Assembly: GCF_900116005.1 (NCBI RefSeq)
Contig: NZ_FOYI01000002.1
Location: 310,001-374,000 of the forward strand
Direction: 5' to 3'
Length of the DNA: 64,000 nucleotides
DNA from: Poseidonocella sedimentorum
GTDB taxonomy: Bacteria > Pseudomonadota > Alphaproteobacteria > Rhodobacterales > Rhodobacteraceae
In this document: positions 8,037-15,543 of the stretch, in pieces
How the letters are laid out: every line of letters begins with the position of its first letter
How positions within the stretch are numbered: the stretch's first letter is position 1
Notes under the pieces: model-generated
Database searches by the model: none
Seen by the model: the letters and a program-made list of their open reading frames with translations, nothing else
Told to the model about the DNA's origin: nothing
Made by a program: the position numbers and the translations under genes

Positions 8037-9614
8037 ATGGCGCGGATTGCCTATATACTGCTGTGTCACAAGGAACCGGAGCATGTGATCGATCAGGCGC
8101 GCCGATTGGTGGCGGCCGGGGATTTCGTCTCGATCCACTATGACGCGCGCGCGCCCAAGGCCGAGTTCGCGGCGCTGAAGGCGGCTCTGGCGGAGGAGCC
8201 GAACGTCTGTTTCGCGCGGCGCCGGGTCAAATGCGGCTGGGGCGAGTGGACGCTGGTGCGGGCGACGCTTTCGGCGCTGGAGGCAGCCGTGGGCGCCTTC
8301 CCCCGGGCCACGCATTTCTACATGCTCTCGGGCGATTGCATGCCAATCAAATCCGCCGCCTACGCCCATGAGTTCCTCGACGAACGCGAGCGCGATTTCA
8401 TCGAAAGCGTGGATTTCCACACCAGCGGCTGGATCAAGACAGGCATCAAGGAAGAACGACTCGTCTATCGCCACTTCTTCAACGAACGTGCGCAAAAGCG
8501 GCTGTTCTACGCGAGCCTCGGCCTGCAGGAACGGTTCGGGCTCAAGCGCGCGATCCCCGACGGGCTGCGGATCATGATCGGCTCGCAGTGGTGGTGCCTG
8601 CGGCGGCGCACGGTGGAACGGCTGCTTGAGTTCCTGCGCCAGCGGCGGGACATCATCCGGTTTTTCTCCACCACATGGATCCCGGACGAGACCTTCTTCC
8701 AGACCCTGGTGCGCCATCTGGTGCCCGAAGAGGAGATCGAGCCGAGCACGCTGACGTTCCTGATGTTCTCGGATTATGGCATGCCGATTCAGTTCTACAA
8801 CGATCACTACGACCTGCTGCTGGCGCAGGACGCGCTCTTTGCCCGCAAGATCAGCCCCGAAGCGGAGGACCTGCGCGCCCGCCTCGGCGCGCTCTACGCC
8901 GATCCGCGCACCCGGTTCGACATCTCGGGCGAGGGCAAACGGCTGCACGGCTTCCTGACCAGCCGGGGCCGGATCGGGCGGCGGTTCGCGAGCCGGTTCT
9001 GGGAGAAGGAATCGACGCTCGGGCGTGAGCGGGAGTTGATGATCGTGGTGTGCAAGAAATGGCACGTGGCCAAACGGCTGCTGGAGCGGGTGCGGCAGGT
9101 CACGAACATGCCGACGGTGAATTACCTCTTCAACGAAGAGAGCACGCCGCTGCCCGACATGGGCGGGATCGAGCGCCAGATGGACAAGCGCACGCGCCAT
9201 TGCCGGGCGCTGATGCGGATGCTGTTCGATCATTTCGAGACTGACCGGCTGGCGATCTGCATCGATCCGGGGAGCCTCGATCTGCTGCATGACTTCTTCT
9301 CGGACCGCGCGCGCACGCGCCTGCTGGAGATCGAGTGCAGCTTCAGCGACGCCTATCTCGCGGGCCATGCGCGGCGGATCGGGCTGGCGGGCGCGACAAC
9401 GCCGGAGGCGGCGCTGGCCCGGCTCCTGCCCTCGCTGCGGCAGGACATCCTCTATGAGACCGACCGCATCCGCGACGCGGAGTTCCCCGACCACAGCATC
9501 ATGCGCCAGACGCAGACCGTCGCCGAAAACGCCGCCGCCCTGGCCGAGTTCCTTGCGGTTTCGCCGCAAACCGCGCATGAAATTGCCGCGACCGATTACC
9601 TGTTTGCCGATTGA
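8037..9614 (+). CDS. GT14 core-2/I-branching type glycosyltransferase with extra C-terminal domain
   Basis: A 525-residue protein. The first ~260 residues follow the beta-1,6-N-acetylglucosaminyltransferase (GT14) pattern: IAYILLCHKEPEHV at the start, FYMLSGDCMPIKS, GSQWWCL, and TTWIPDETFFQTLV. The remaining ~260 residues are not typical of GT14. Roseobacter proteins of this type carry an uncharacterised C-terminal domain (DUF5928 as I recall it), here starting near KISPEAEDLRARL. The predicted role is transfer of a sugar branch onto a surface glycan. It is followed closely by a HIT gene, 9 bp downstream. Confidence 0.8.
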   Translation: MARIAYILLCHKEPEHVIDQARRLVAAGDFVSIHYDARAPKAEFAALKAALAEEPNVCFARRRVKCGWGEWTLVRATLSALEAAVGAFPRATHFYMLSGDCMPIKSAAYAHEFLDERERDFIESVDFHTSGWIKTGIKEERLVYRHFFNERAQKRLFYASLGLQERFGLKRAIPDGLRIMIGSQWWCLRRRTVERLLEFLRQRRDIIRFFSTTWIPDETFFQTLVRHLVPEEEIEPSTLTFLMFSDYGMPIQFYNDHYDLLLAQDALFARKISPEAEDLRARLGALYADPRTRFDISGEGKRLHGFLTSRGRIGRRFASRFWEKESTLGRERELMIVVCKKWHVAKRLLERVRQVTNMPTVNYLFNEESTPLPDMGGIERQMDKRTRHCRALMRMLFDHFETDRLAICIDPGSLDLLHDFFSDRARTRLLEIECSFSDAYLAGHARRIGLAGATTPEAALARLLPSLRQDILYETDRIRDAEFPDHSIMRQTQTVAENAAALAEFLAVSPQTAHEIAATDYLFAD

Positions 9615-9623
9615 GGACGCCCG

Positions 9624-9995
9624 ATGGCCTATGTCTATGACGATCAGAATGTTTTCGCCAAGATCCTGCGGGGGGAGATCCCTTGCAACAAAGTGCTGGA
9701 GACCGAGCATTCGCTCGCGTTTGCCGACATCACGCCGCAGGCGCCGGTGCACCTGCTGGTGATCCCCAAGGGGCCTTATGTCTGCTACGCGCATTTCGCC
9801 GAAGAGGCGAGCGACGAGGAGATTGTGGATTTCACCCGGACGGTTGGCGAGGTGTGCCGCGATGCGGGTGTGGTAGAGCCGGGGTATCGGTTGATCTCGA
9901 ACGCCCGGCAGCACGGGCATCAGGAAGTGCCGCATTTGCACGTGCACGTTCTGGGCGGCCGGGCGCTCGGGCCGATGCTTCATCCGGCCGGATGA
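9624..9995 (+). CDS. HIT-family nucleotide hydrolase
   Basis: A 123-residue histidine-triad protein. The catalytic triad motif is PHLHVHVLGGR, and the N-terminal part has the family segments FAKILRGEIPCNKV and ALAFADI-like SLAFADITPQAPVHLLV. HIT (Hint-like) proteins hydrolyse AMP-linked phosphoramidates. Length and motif match the family. It is close behind the glycosyltransferase gene and may be cotranscribed, but no functional link is evident. Confidence 0.92.
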   Translation: MAYVYDDQNVFAKILRGEIPCNKVLETEHSLAFADITPQAPVHLLVIPKGPYVCYAHFAEEASDEEIVDFTRTVGEVCRDAGVVEPGYRLISNARQHGHQEVPHLHVHVLGGRALGPMLHPAG

Positions 9996-10077
9996 AGCGC
10001 TGGTCTTGAGCGGACGCGCCTGCGGCGCGACGACATGAGCCCACGCTGCGCCTTGCGGCGCCGCGCGGGCGGTTGGC

Positions 10078-10896
10078 TCAGACCTCCCAGGTTTCGATGA
10101 TGGCGACCGCTTCCTCGGCGGTTTCGACGTATTTGAAGAGCGCGAGGTCCGCGTCGGCGATCGTTCCGGCCTCGGCGAGGGCCTTGAAGTTGATGACGCC
10201 TTCCCAGAATTCGTGACCGAAGAGCAGGACGGGGACGGGTTTCATCCGCCGCGTCTGGATCAGCGTGAGGGCCTCGAAGAGCTCGTCAAGCGTGCCGAAA
10301 CCGCCGGGGAAGATGCAGAGCGCCTCGGCGCGCATCAGGAAATGCATCTTGCGGATGCCGAAATAGTGGAAGTTGAAGCAGAGCTCCGGCGAAACGTAGG
10401 GGTTTGGCGTCTGTTCGTGGGGGAGCACCACGTTCAGCCCGATGCTGCGTCCGCCAGCGTCCATCGCGCCGCGGTTTCCCGCCTCCATGACACCCGGGCC
10501 GCCGCCGGTCACGATGACGTGGTTCTTGCCGCCCTCGCGCATGCTGTGTTCGGTCATGATCCGGGCGAAGCGGCGCGCTTGATCGTAGTAGGCGGTGAGC
10601 TCGGCGAGTTTGGGGGTTCGGGCGGTGTGTTTGAGGGCGGGCTCGGGGATCCGCGCGCCGCCGAAGAGCACGATGGTGGTCTCGATCCCAAGCTCCTGCA
10701 GGATGAGTTCGGGCTTCATCAGCTCAAGCTGCAGCCGCACCGGGCGCAATTCGGGGCGGCCCATGAACTCGGCGTCGTCGAAGGCGAGGCGATAGGCCGG
10801 GGCGCGGGTCTGGGGCGTATCGGGGATGTCTCGGGCGATGTCCCGGTCCTTGTCGGCATCGGGAAATGGCGAGGATTTCTGGGTGGTCATCGACAA
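10078..10896 (-). CDS. LOG-family nucleotide 5'-monophosphate nucleosidase (TIGR00730 type)
   Basis: A 272-residue Rossmann-fold protein with the LOG signature: VTGGGPGVMEAGNRGA for the nucleotide-binding loop and FPGGFGTLDELFEALT (PGGxGTxxE) for catalysis. The family includes cytokinin-activating phosphoribohydrolases and the bacterial PpnN nucleosidase. It is often mis-annotated as lysine decarboxylase. The N-terminal ~75-residue extension (PELRPVRLQLELMKPE) points to the longer bacterial subgroup. It lies head-to-tail downstream of hemE on the same strand, with a 65-bp gap. Confidence 0.88.
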   Translation of the reverse strand: MSMTTQKSSPFPDADKDRDIARDIPDTPQTRAPAYRLAFDDAEFMGRPELRPVRLQLELMKPELILQELGIETTIVLFGGARIPEPALKHTARTPKLAELTAYYDQARRFARIMTEHSMREGGKNHVIVTGGGPGVMEAGNRGAMDAGGRSIGLNVVLPHEQTPNPYVSPELCFNFHYFGIRKMHFLMRAEALCIFPGGFGTLDELFEALTLIQTRRMKPVPVLLFGHEFWEGVINFKALAEAGTIADADLALFKYVETAEEAVAIIETWEV

Positions 10897-10961
10897 ACTC
10901 CGGAACGCGTCAAGACCGCCAGTGTAGCGGCCGTGGCGGTGCGGTCAAACCGGGGATGCGT

Positions 10962-11993
10962 TCAGCCGCGGATGGCGGCCAGCATCCGGTCCACGTTGGC
11001 GGGATCGGCGTCCGGGGTGATCCCGTGGCCGAGGTTGAAGATGTGGGGGCCGTCGCGCAGTGCCTCGACGATGCGGCGCGTTTCGGTCTCCAGCTCCGGG
11101 CCGCCGCTGACGAGCAACTTCGGGTCAAGATTGCCCTGCACGCAGCTGTCCGGCTGCACCGCGCGCGCGGCCCAGTTCAGATCGACATCGGTGTCGAGTG
11201 CGACGCAATCCGCGCCGGTCGCCTTGGCAAACCCCTCGTAGCGGGAGGCGGCGCCGCGGGGGAAGGCGATGATCGGCACGCCGGGGTGGCGGGCCTTGAG
11301 CGCCGTGATGATTTCGCGGATCGGGCCGAGCGAGTAACGCATGAAGGTCTCGCCGCCGAGCGATCCGGCCCAGCTGTCGAAGAGTTTGAGCACCTCGGCG
11401 CCTGCTTCGACCTGTGCCGAGAGGTATTCGATCGTGGCCTCGGTGAGCCGCGCGATCAGCCCGTCGAAGACTTCCGGCGCCTCGCGCATCAAGGCGTGAG
11501 CCGGGCCCTGATCCGGTGTGCCGCGCCCGGCGATCATATAGGTCGCGACCGTCCAGGGCGCGCCGGCAAAGCCGATGAGCGTGACCTGCTGCGGCAACTC
11601 ACGGCGCAGGATGCGGACGGTTTCGTAGATCGGCGCGAGCGTCTCGTGGACCTCCTCGGCGGGTTTGAGCGCGGCGAGTTCGGCGGTGGTGGTGAGGGTC
11701 GAAAGCCGGGGCCCTTCGCCGGTCACGAACCACAGATCCGCGCCAAGCGCCTGCGGCACCAGAAGGATATCGGCGAAGAGGATCGAGGCATCGAACCCGT
11801 AACGGCGGATCGGCTGGAGCGTCACCTCGGCGGCGAGCTCGGGATTGTAACACAGGCTGAGGAAATCCCCGGCTTCGGCCCGCGTCGCGCGGTATTCCGG
11901 CAGGTAGCGCCCGGCCTGACGCATCATCCAGACCGGCGGGACATCGAGCGCTTCGCCAGCCAGGGCGCGCATGAGTTTCTTGGGTTGAGCCAT
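10962..11993 (-). CDS. hemE: Uroporphyrinogen decarboxylase
   Basis: A 343-residue enzyme that decarboxylates the four acetate side chains of uroporphyrinogen III to coproporphyrinogen III. The N-terminal signature [17 protein letters not shown] is present, as is the second signature region [15 protein letters not shown]. The C-terminal GNLDPKLL and [13 protein letters not shown] segments are typical. Full length for the family. It is divergent from hemC (12111), so two consecutive steps of tetrapyrrole synthesis share a 117-bp promoter region. Confidence 0.97.
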   Translation of the reverse strand: MAQPKKLMRALAGEALDVPPVWMMRQAGRYLPEYRATRAEAGDFLSLCYNPELAAEVTLQPIRRYGFDASILFADILLVPQALGADLWFVTGEGPRLSTLTTTAELAALKPAEEVHETLAPIYETVRILRRELPQQVTLIGFAGAPWTVATYMIAGRGTPDQGPAHALMREAPEVFDGLIARLTEATIEYLSAQVEAGAEVLKLFDSWAGSLGGETFMRYSLGPIREIITALKARHPGVPIIAFPRGAASRYEGFAKATGADCVALDTDVDLNWAARAVQPDSCVQGNLDPKLLVSGGPELETETRRIVEALRDGPHIFNLGHGITPDADPANVDRMLAAIRG

Positions 11994-12110
11994 CGTGGCA
12001 CCTCGCTCTGCCGTGTTGTCCGGGTGGTCCCCCGCGCCGCGCGGAAAGTCAACCGCCCAAGGCGCCGGCCTGCCTTGTCAAAACGGTGGCCCCGGTGCAC
12101 AACCCAACCC

Positions 12111-13058
12111 ATGGCTGACCAACCTTGTTCCCCCGACGCCCCGCTCAAGATCGGCACGCGCGGCTCCCCGCTCGCCCTCGCTCAGGCGCATGAAACCGCC
12201 GCTCGGCTTGGGGCCGCCTTCGATCTGCCCCAGGACACCTTCGAAATCGTCGTGATCAAGACCACCGGAGACCGGGTGATCGACCGGCCGCTGAAGGAGA
12301 TCGGCGGCAAGGGGCTTTTCACCAAGGAAATCGAGGAGGCGCTGCTCGCTGGCCAGATCGACATCGCCGTGCATTCCATGAAGGACATGCCGACCGAGCA
12401 GCCGATGGGCCTGTTGCTTGATACCTTCCTGCCGCGCGAGGACGTGCGCGATGCGTTCATCTCGGACCGGTACCGACGTCTTAGCGAGATGCCACAGGGG
12501 CTTCGGGTGGGGACATCGAGCCTGAGGCGCCGGGCGCAATTGCTCGCAGCGCGGCCCGATCTGGACGTGGTGGAGTTTCGGGGCAACGTCCAGACCCGGC
12601 TCGCCAAGCTGCGCGACGGGGTGGCGGCGGGGACCTTCCTCGCCATGGCCGGGCTCAACCGGCTCGGCCTTGCCGATATCCCCGCCACCGCGCTGGAGCC
12701 CGAAGATATGCTGCCCGCAATCGCGCAGGGCGCCATAGGGATCGAACGGCGGGCCGAGGATGCGCGGGCCGAAGAGATGCTCGCCGCGATCCACGACCGG
12801 GACACGGGCATTCGCCTGACCGCCGAACGCGCGCTGCTGGCCGGGCTCGACGGATCCTGCGAAACCCCGATCGCCGGGCTCGCGACGCTCGACGGCGAGA
12901 CCTTGCACCTGCGCGGCGAGGTCCTGCGGACCGACGGCAGCAAACGCATCACCGACGCCGCCTCCGGCCCTATCGAAGACGCCGCCCATATCGGCCACGC
13001 CATGGCGCTGCGGCTGCTGTCAGAAGCGGGCCCGGGTTTCTTCGACGAGACGCTTTGA
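12111..13058 (+). CDS. hemC: Porphobilinogen deaminase (hydroxymethylbilane synthase)
   Basis: A 315-residue enzyme that polymerises four porphobilinogen units. Visible signatures are KIGTRGSPLALAQA, HSMKDMPTEQP, and the cofactor-attachment cysteine in LDGSCETPIAG near residue 245. The ATG at 12111 (MADQPCSPDAPLKIG) gives the normal length; the very long upstream open frame is the shadow of hemE and the LOG gene. It is the last core gene before the tRNA-Met integration site. Confidence 0.97.
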   Translation: MADQPCSPDAPLKIGTRGSPLALAQAHETAARLGAAFDLPQDTFEIVVIKTTGDRVIDRPLKEIGGKGLFTKEIEEALLAGQIDIAVHSMKDMPTEQPMGLLLDTFLPREDVRDAFISDRYRRLSEMPQGLRVGTSSLRRRAQLLAARPDLDVVEFRGNVQTRLAKLRDGVAAGTFLAMAGLNRLGLADIPATALEPEDMLPAIAQGAIGIERRAEDARAEEMLAAIHDRDTGIRLTAERALLAGLDGSCETPIAGLATLDGETLHLRGEVLRTDGSKRITDAASGPIEDAAHIGHAMALRLLSEAGPGFFDETL

Positions 13059-13123
13059 GGGGCAAAACCCCGCGTTTTTCCCTCTTGACGGAGGCGTTCC
13101 CCTCCCTTAGTCACGCGCGGCGT

Positions 13124-13200
13124 GGCGGAGTAGCTCAGTTGGTTAGAGCAGCGGAATCATAATCCGCGTGTCGGGGGTTCAAGTCCCTCCTCCGCTACCA
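13124..13200 (+). tRNA. tRNA-Met (CAT anticodon), integration site of the island
   Basis: The cloverleaf can be drawn by hand: acceptor GGCGGAG with CTCCGCT (first pair G-U), D arm GCTC...GAGC, anticodon stem GCGGA/TCCGC with loop ATCATAA (anticodon CAT), and T arm with GGTTCAAGTCC, then encoded CCA. The elongator type is likely because the first acceptor position is paired, but CAT tRNAs for Ile2 cannot be fully ruled out. The last 45 bases are repeated at 30128-30172. Confidence 0.93.
13156..13200 (+). repeat. attL: 45-bp direct repeat inside tRNA-Met
   Basis: The sequence from the anticodon loop (ATCATAATCCGCG...) to the encoded CCA end is identical to 30128-30172 over 45 bases. Left of it the copies differ (A against C), and right of it they differ (ATTTTT against GTAAAC). 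This is the classic footprint of tyrosine-recombinase integration into the 3' half of a tRNA gene. Confidence 0.95.
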
Positions 13201-13267
13201 ATTTTTCCCAATATTCTCGGCGACTTCCTCCTATATGGGGGTGATCTCCGCATGACGGAAACCCTTC

Positions 13268-13294
13268 TGGGGTGGCGCCGGGGTGGCGAGATCG
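13268..13294 (+). repeat. Left subterminal tandem repeat (possible integrase arm site)
   Basis: Two tandem copies of TGGGGTGGCG-type units (TGGGGTGGCG then CGGGGTGGCG) followed by AGATCG. A near-identical 27-base stretch occurs at 29952-29978 near the other end of the island, in the same orientation. Placement near both att sites suggests recombinase arm-type sites. Confidence 0.6.
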
Positions 13295-13474
13295 TGAACC
13301 TACTTTCCAGCGTCCGATTCCACGAGCGGAACAATCCGATGGGAGTGTGGTCGCGGCAAGACCTCTCCGCTTCCCACATGCCCCAAAGTTTTTTTGGCGG
13401 GACGCGTCCCGATTTCCTTTGGGCCTTCACAAGACGGTCCAATCTCCCCTCCGCATAGAGACAAGGAGATCATC

Positions 13475-13681
13475 ATGCATACGACTTCCCCCGCCGCCGA
13501 TTCCCTGATTGGAATCGCCACACTCGCGGAGATCCTCCAGCGGTCGCGCGCCAGCATCTACCGGGACATCAAGAACAAGACGCTCCCGAAGCCTTTGAAG
13601 CTGGGCAACTCCTCCCGCTGGAGGCTGTCTGAGGTCATGGCGTTTATTGACCGCCTCTCCGAGGATCGTGGCGAGGACTGA
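13475..13681 (+). CDS. AlpA-family helix-turn-helix regulator / excisionase-like
   Basis: A 68-residue protein with an AlpA/MerR-type winged helix: TLAEILQRSRASIYRDIKN followed by LPKPLKLGNSSRWRLSEV, the typical R-W-x-x-S-E-V end. AlpA proteins activate integrase genes or act as recombination directionality factors for islands. A good Shine-Dalgarno (AAGGAG, 13463-13468) fixes the ATG at 13475. It sits next to attL, fitting a role in excision. Convergent with the small gene at 13691. Confidence 0.88.
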   Translation: MHTTSPAADSLIGIATLAEILQRSRASIYRDIKNKTLPKPLKLGNSSRWRLSEVMAFIDRLSEDRGED

Positions 13682-13690
13682 CCGGCCCGA

Positions 13691-14056
13691 TCAGGTCGCG
13701 GCGAGGCGCGCGCAGAGATCCGCCACCCGCGCCCCGGACCAGCGAACCGCGCCGTAGACATCGAAAGGCGCACAACCTGACATGGCCAGCGCGTCGATCT
13801 CCCGGAACGACAGCATGTTCAGGGAGAGCGCGACCTCCGCGAGTTCGGTCATCACGGCCGACCGGGCGGGTAAAGGGGCAGCACAAAGGCCGACGAGTTC
13901 GGCCACCGCGTCGGCCGCCTCCTCATCCCCCAAGGCAGTGAACAGGTCGTAGAGAGTCATGCCCTCGCGACGGATAAATTCGGCCACATGGAGGACGGCG
14001 TCCTCGCGCCGTTCCTGAGCCGTGGTAGCGAGGGCGGTGTTGGTAAGCATATTCAT
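13691..14056 (-). CDS. Small island protein, paralogue of 14164-14514
   Basis: A 121-residue, mostly helical, acidic protein with no recognised fold. Its C-terminal segment (DVYGAVRWSGARVADLCARL) matches the end of the neighbouring protein (DLDAAVRFYGARLGDLSARL), showing that the two are related by duplication. The start at 14056 has a GGGAG ribosome site. It belongs to a run of three minus-strand genes with the 14164 and 14618 genes; the gaps of about 100 bp suggest one transcript. Confidence 0.65.
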   Translation of the reverse strand: MNMLTNTALATTAQERREDAVLHVAEFIRREGMTLYDLFTALGDEEAADAVAELVGLCAAPLPARSAVMTELAEVALSLNMLSFREIDALAMSGCAPFDVYGAVRWSGARVADLCARLAAT

Positions 14057-14163
14057 GCTGGTCTCCCGGACGACAGTCCGTGGCAGGGGCCACGAAAGAT
14101 CATCTGTCGTCGTCAAGGCCGTCAGCGCGAGCGCAAGCCAGCGCTGAGGCAGGCAGGCTACAG

Positions 14164-14514
14164 TCATAGCCGGGCACTCAGATCGCCGAGCCGAGCACCG
14201 TAGAACCGCACGGCTGCATCGAGATCGGCGGGGGCACTGCCGTTGGTCCAAGCCCGGTCGAGCACTCCGGCTCCGATTTCGGCCAAATTCCACAGCACAA
14301 GATCGAGGTCTGAACGCATGGCAGGCAGGTCTCGAATATCACAGGTCACGCGCTCCATCAGGCGGACCACGGCTTGGCCGGCCACGTAACATTCGCAGGC
14401 GACAAGAAGCTCGTGCAATGCTGCGGCTTCGATAGAAAGGAAGCCGGCCAAGTGTCGGTATCGATCCGTCACATGCGGATCGAGGAAGGATATTTGCGAG
14501 GTGTCGTCAGACAT
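14164..14514 (-). CDS. Small island protein, middle gene of three
   Basis: A 116-residue protein, helical and acidic, with cysteines in ACECYVAGQ and VTCDIRD. It shares its last ~25 residues with the 13691-14056 product. A GGAGGA ribosome site precedes the ATG at 14514. I do not recognise the family. Its place beside the mobilization region suggests an accessory, anti-restriction or regulatory role, but that is only context. Confidence 0.65.
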   Translation of the reverse strand: MSDDTSQISFLDPHVTDRYRHLAGFLSIEAAALHELLVACECYVAGQAVVRLMERVTCDIRDLPAMRSDLDLVLWNLAEIGAGVLDRAWTNGSAPADLDAAVRFYGARLGDLSARL

Positions 14515-14617
14515 GAGGGTCCTCCACAACAGCCTGCGGGCAATGGCCGCGCATCCAATGCTGTCGGTCAAGCGCCGCCGGCCAGGAGGAGACCGGCGAC
14601 GTGGGGGCGGCGCGGAA

Positions 14618-15022
14618 TTACGCCGCCGCCGAGATGCGCGCTGCCGACGGATGATCCAGGTCCGTCATTTCGATGGCATCGCGCAAACCGTCGGTGAGAA
14701 GACAGATCTCCTCGACGACCGTCGACGCGGGATCAAGGAGAGCGAAACGTGCACTTTCCTCACTGTCCAGGTCGTCCACATTCTCCAGCGCGAGGATATT
14801 CACCAGCTCGTGCAGGTGGTGCATGTCACGCCGAGTGAGAGGGGCGGCCCGTGCGAGGGCGTCTGTTACTTCGACGGCGAGGTGTTCGCCCCGTCGTCCG
14901 GCGAGGAGTTCCGCCGCGTGGATGAGCGCCTCTCGATGTTCCCCGGCAAAAACGCGCAGTGGTGCGGTCTCACCGAAGAGGGTGGGCAATTCGATGTCGC
15001 AGGAACATTGTTCGTCGAACAT
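14618..15022 (-). CDS. Small acidic island protein, first gene of three
   Basis: A 134-residue acidic protein with a central helical part (HREALIHAAELLAGRRGEHL) and a His-rich segment (RRDMHHLHELVNILALENV). It shows the same length class and helical character as the two downstream genes but no clear sequence match to them. It reads away from the oriT/mobilization gene, so its promoter would lie in 15023-15390. Function unknown. Confidence 0.6.
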   Translation of the reverse strand: MFDEQCSCDIELPTLFGETAPLRVFAGEHREALIHAAELLAGRRGEHLAVEVTDALARAAPLTRRDMHHLHELVNILALENVDDLDSEESARFALLDPASTVVEEICLLTDGLRDAIEMTDLDHPSAARISAAA

Positions 15023-15397
15023 AGCGATCTCCGTGTTCGAGGAGCCGGCAGATTGGCCGGGGTCAAGATTGTCCTGCTCTTAGCATCCCCTCCTGGCGCG
15101 CCTGTCTGGCCGGCTGTCCGATCCGGCTCTCGCCAAGGAGCCGGGTCGCGGCAGGCGGCCCTGAGCGCGCCCGCCACATTATCTTGTCGTGGGACTGCTG
15201 TTCGTCTGCGGGGGTCCAGGGGGGACGTCATCCCCCTGGCCGGGGCTGGGGAGGCCCGAGCAGTGAGGGGTCCGGGGGGAGAGTGCGGAACGACTTCCCC
15301 CGGCCGCCGGAGGCGCCGGAGTGCAGGGGTGGCGAACGCCCTGCCGTTGTCCGCGCAGGACCGCCTCCCCGGCGTGAGGGGCCCTCGGAGAGCCGGC

Positions 15398-15450
15398 GCG
15401 TAGTGAGCTCCGAAGGGGCGGCTCGCACTACGCATAGTCGGACACTATGC
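15398..15450. other. Candidate origin of transfer (oriT) upstream of the relaxase
   Basis: The 521-bp gap between 15022 and 15544 contains two nested inverted repeats: GCGTAGTG (15398-15405) with CACTACGC (15426-15433), and GCATAGT (15432-15438) with ACTATGC (15444-15450) around a 5-nt loop. On the minus strand the second reads GCATAGTGTCCGACTATGC, which resembles the ATAGTGTG nick-region hairpin of MobV plasmids such as pMV158. It lies 94 bp before the relaxase start. The rest of the gap is GC-rich with no open gene. Confidence 0.5.
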
Positions 15451-15543
15451 CTTGTGCGCCCGCCTTCGGGGCGCGTCGCAGACATTTCCGGAGGTGCGCC
15501 CTTCTTACCTATTTCCCCGTCGCCTCGAACAAAGGAGATGGCG

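Noticed and set aside
7992-9983. A 663-aa minus-strand frame
   Set aside because: It is the high-GC shadow of the GT14 and HIT genes, which carry clear family motifs.
10866-12110. A 730-aa plus-strand frame reaching into hemC
   Set aside because: The part before 12111 is the opposite strand of hemE and the LOG gene; hemC has a normal start and length from 12111.
15184-15543. An N-terminal extension of the relaxase frame
   Set aside because: It runs through the oriT-like repeats, lacks a ribosome site, and has poor coding character; AAAGGAG at 15531 fits the ATG at 15544.
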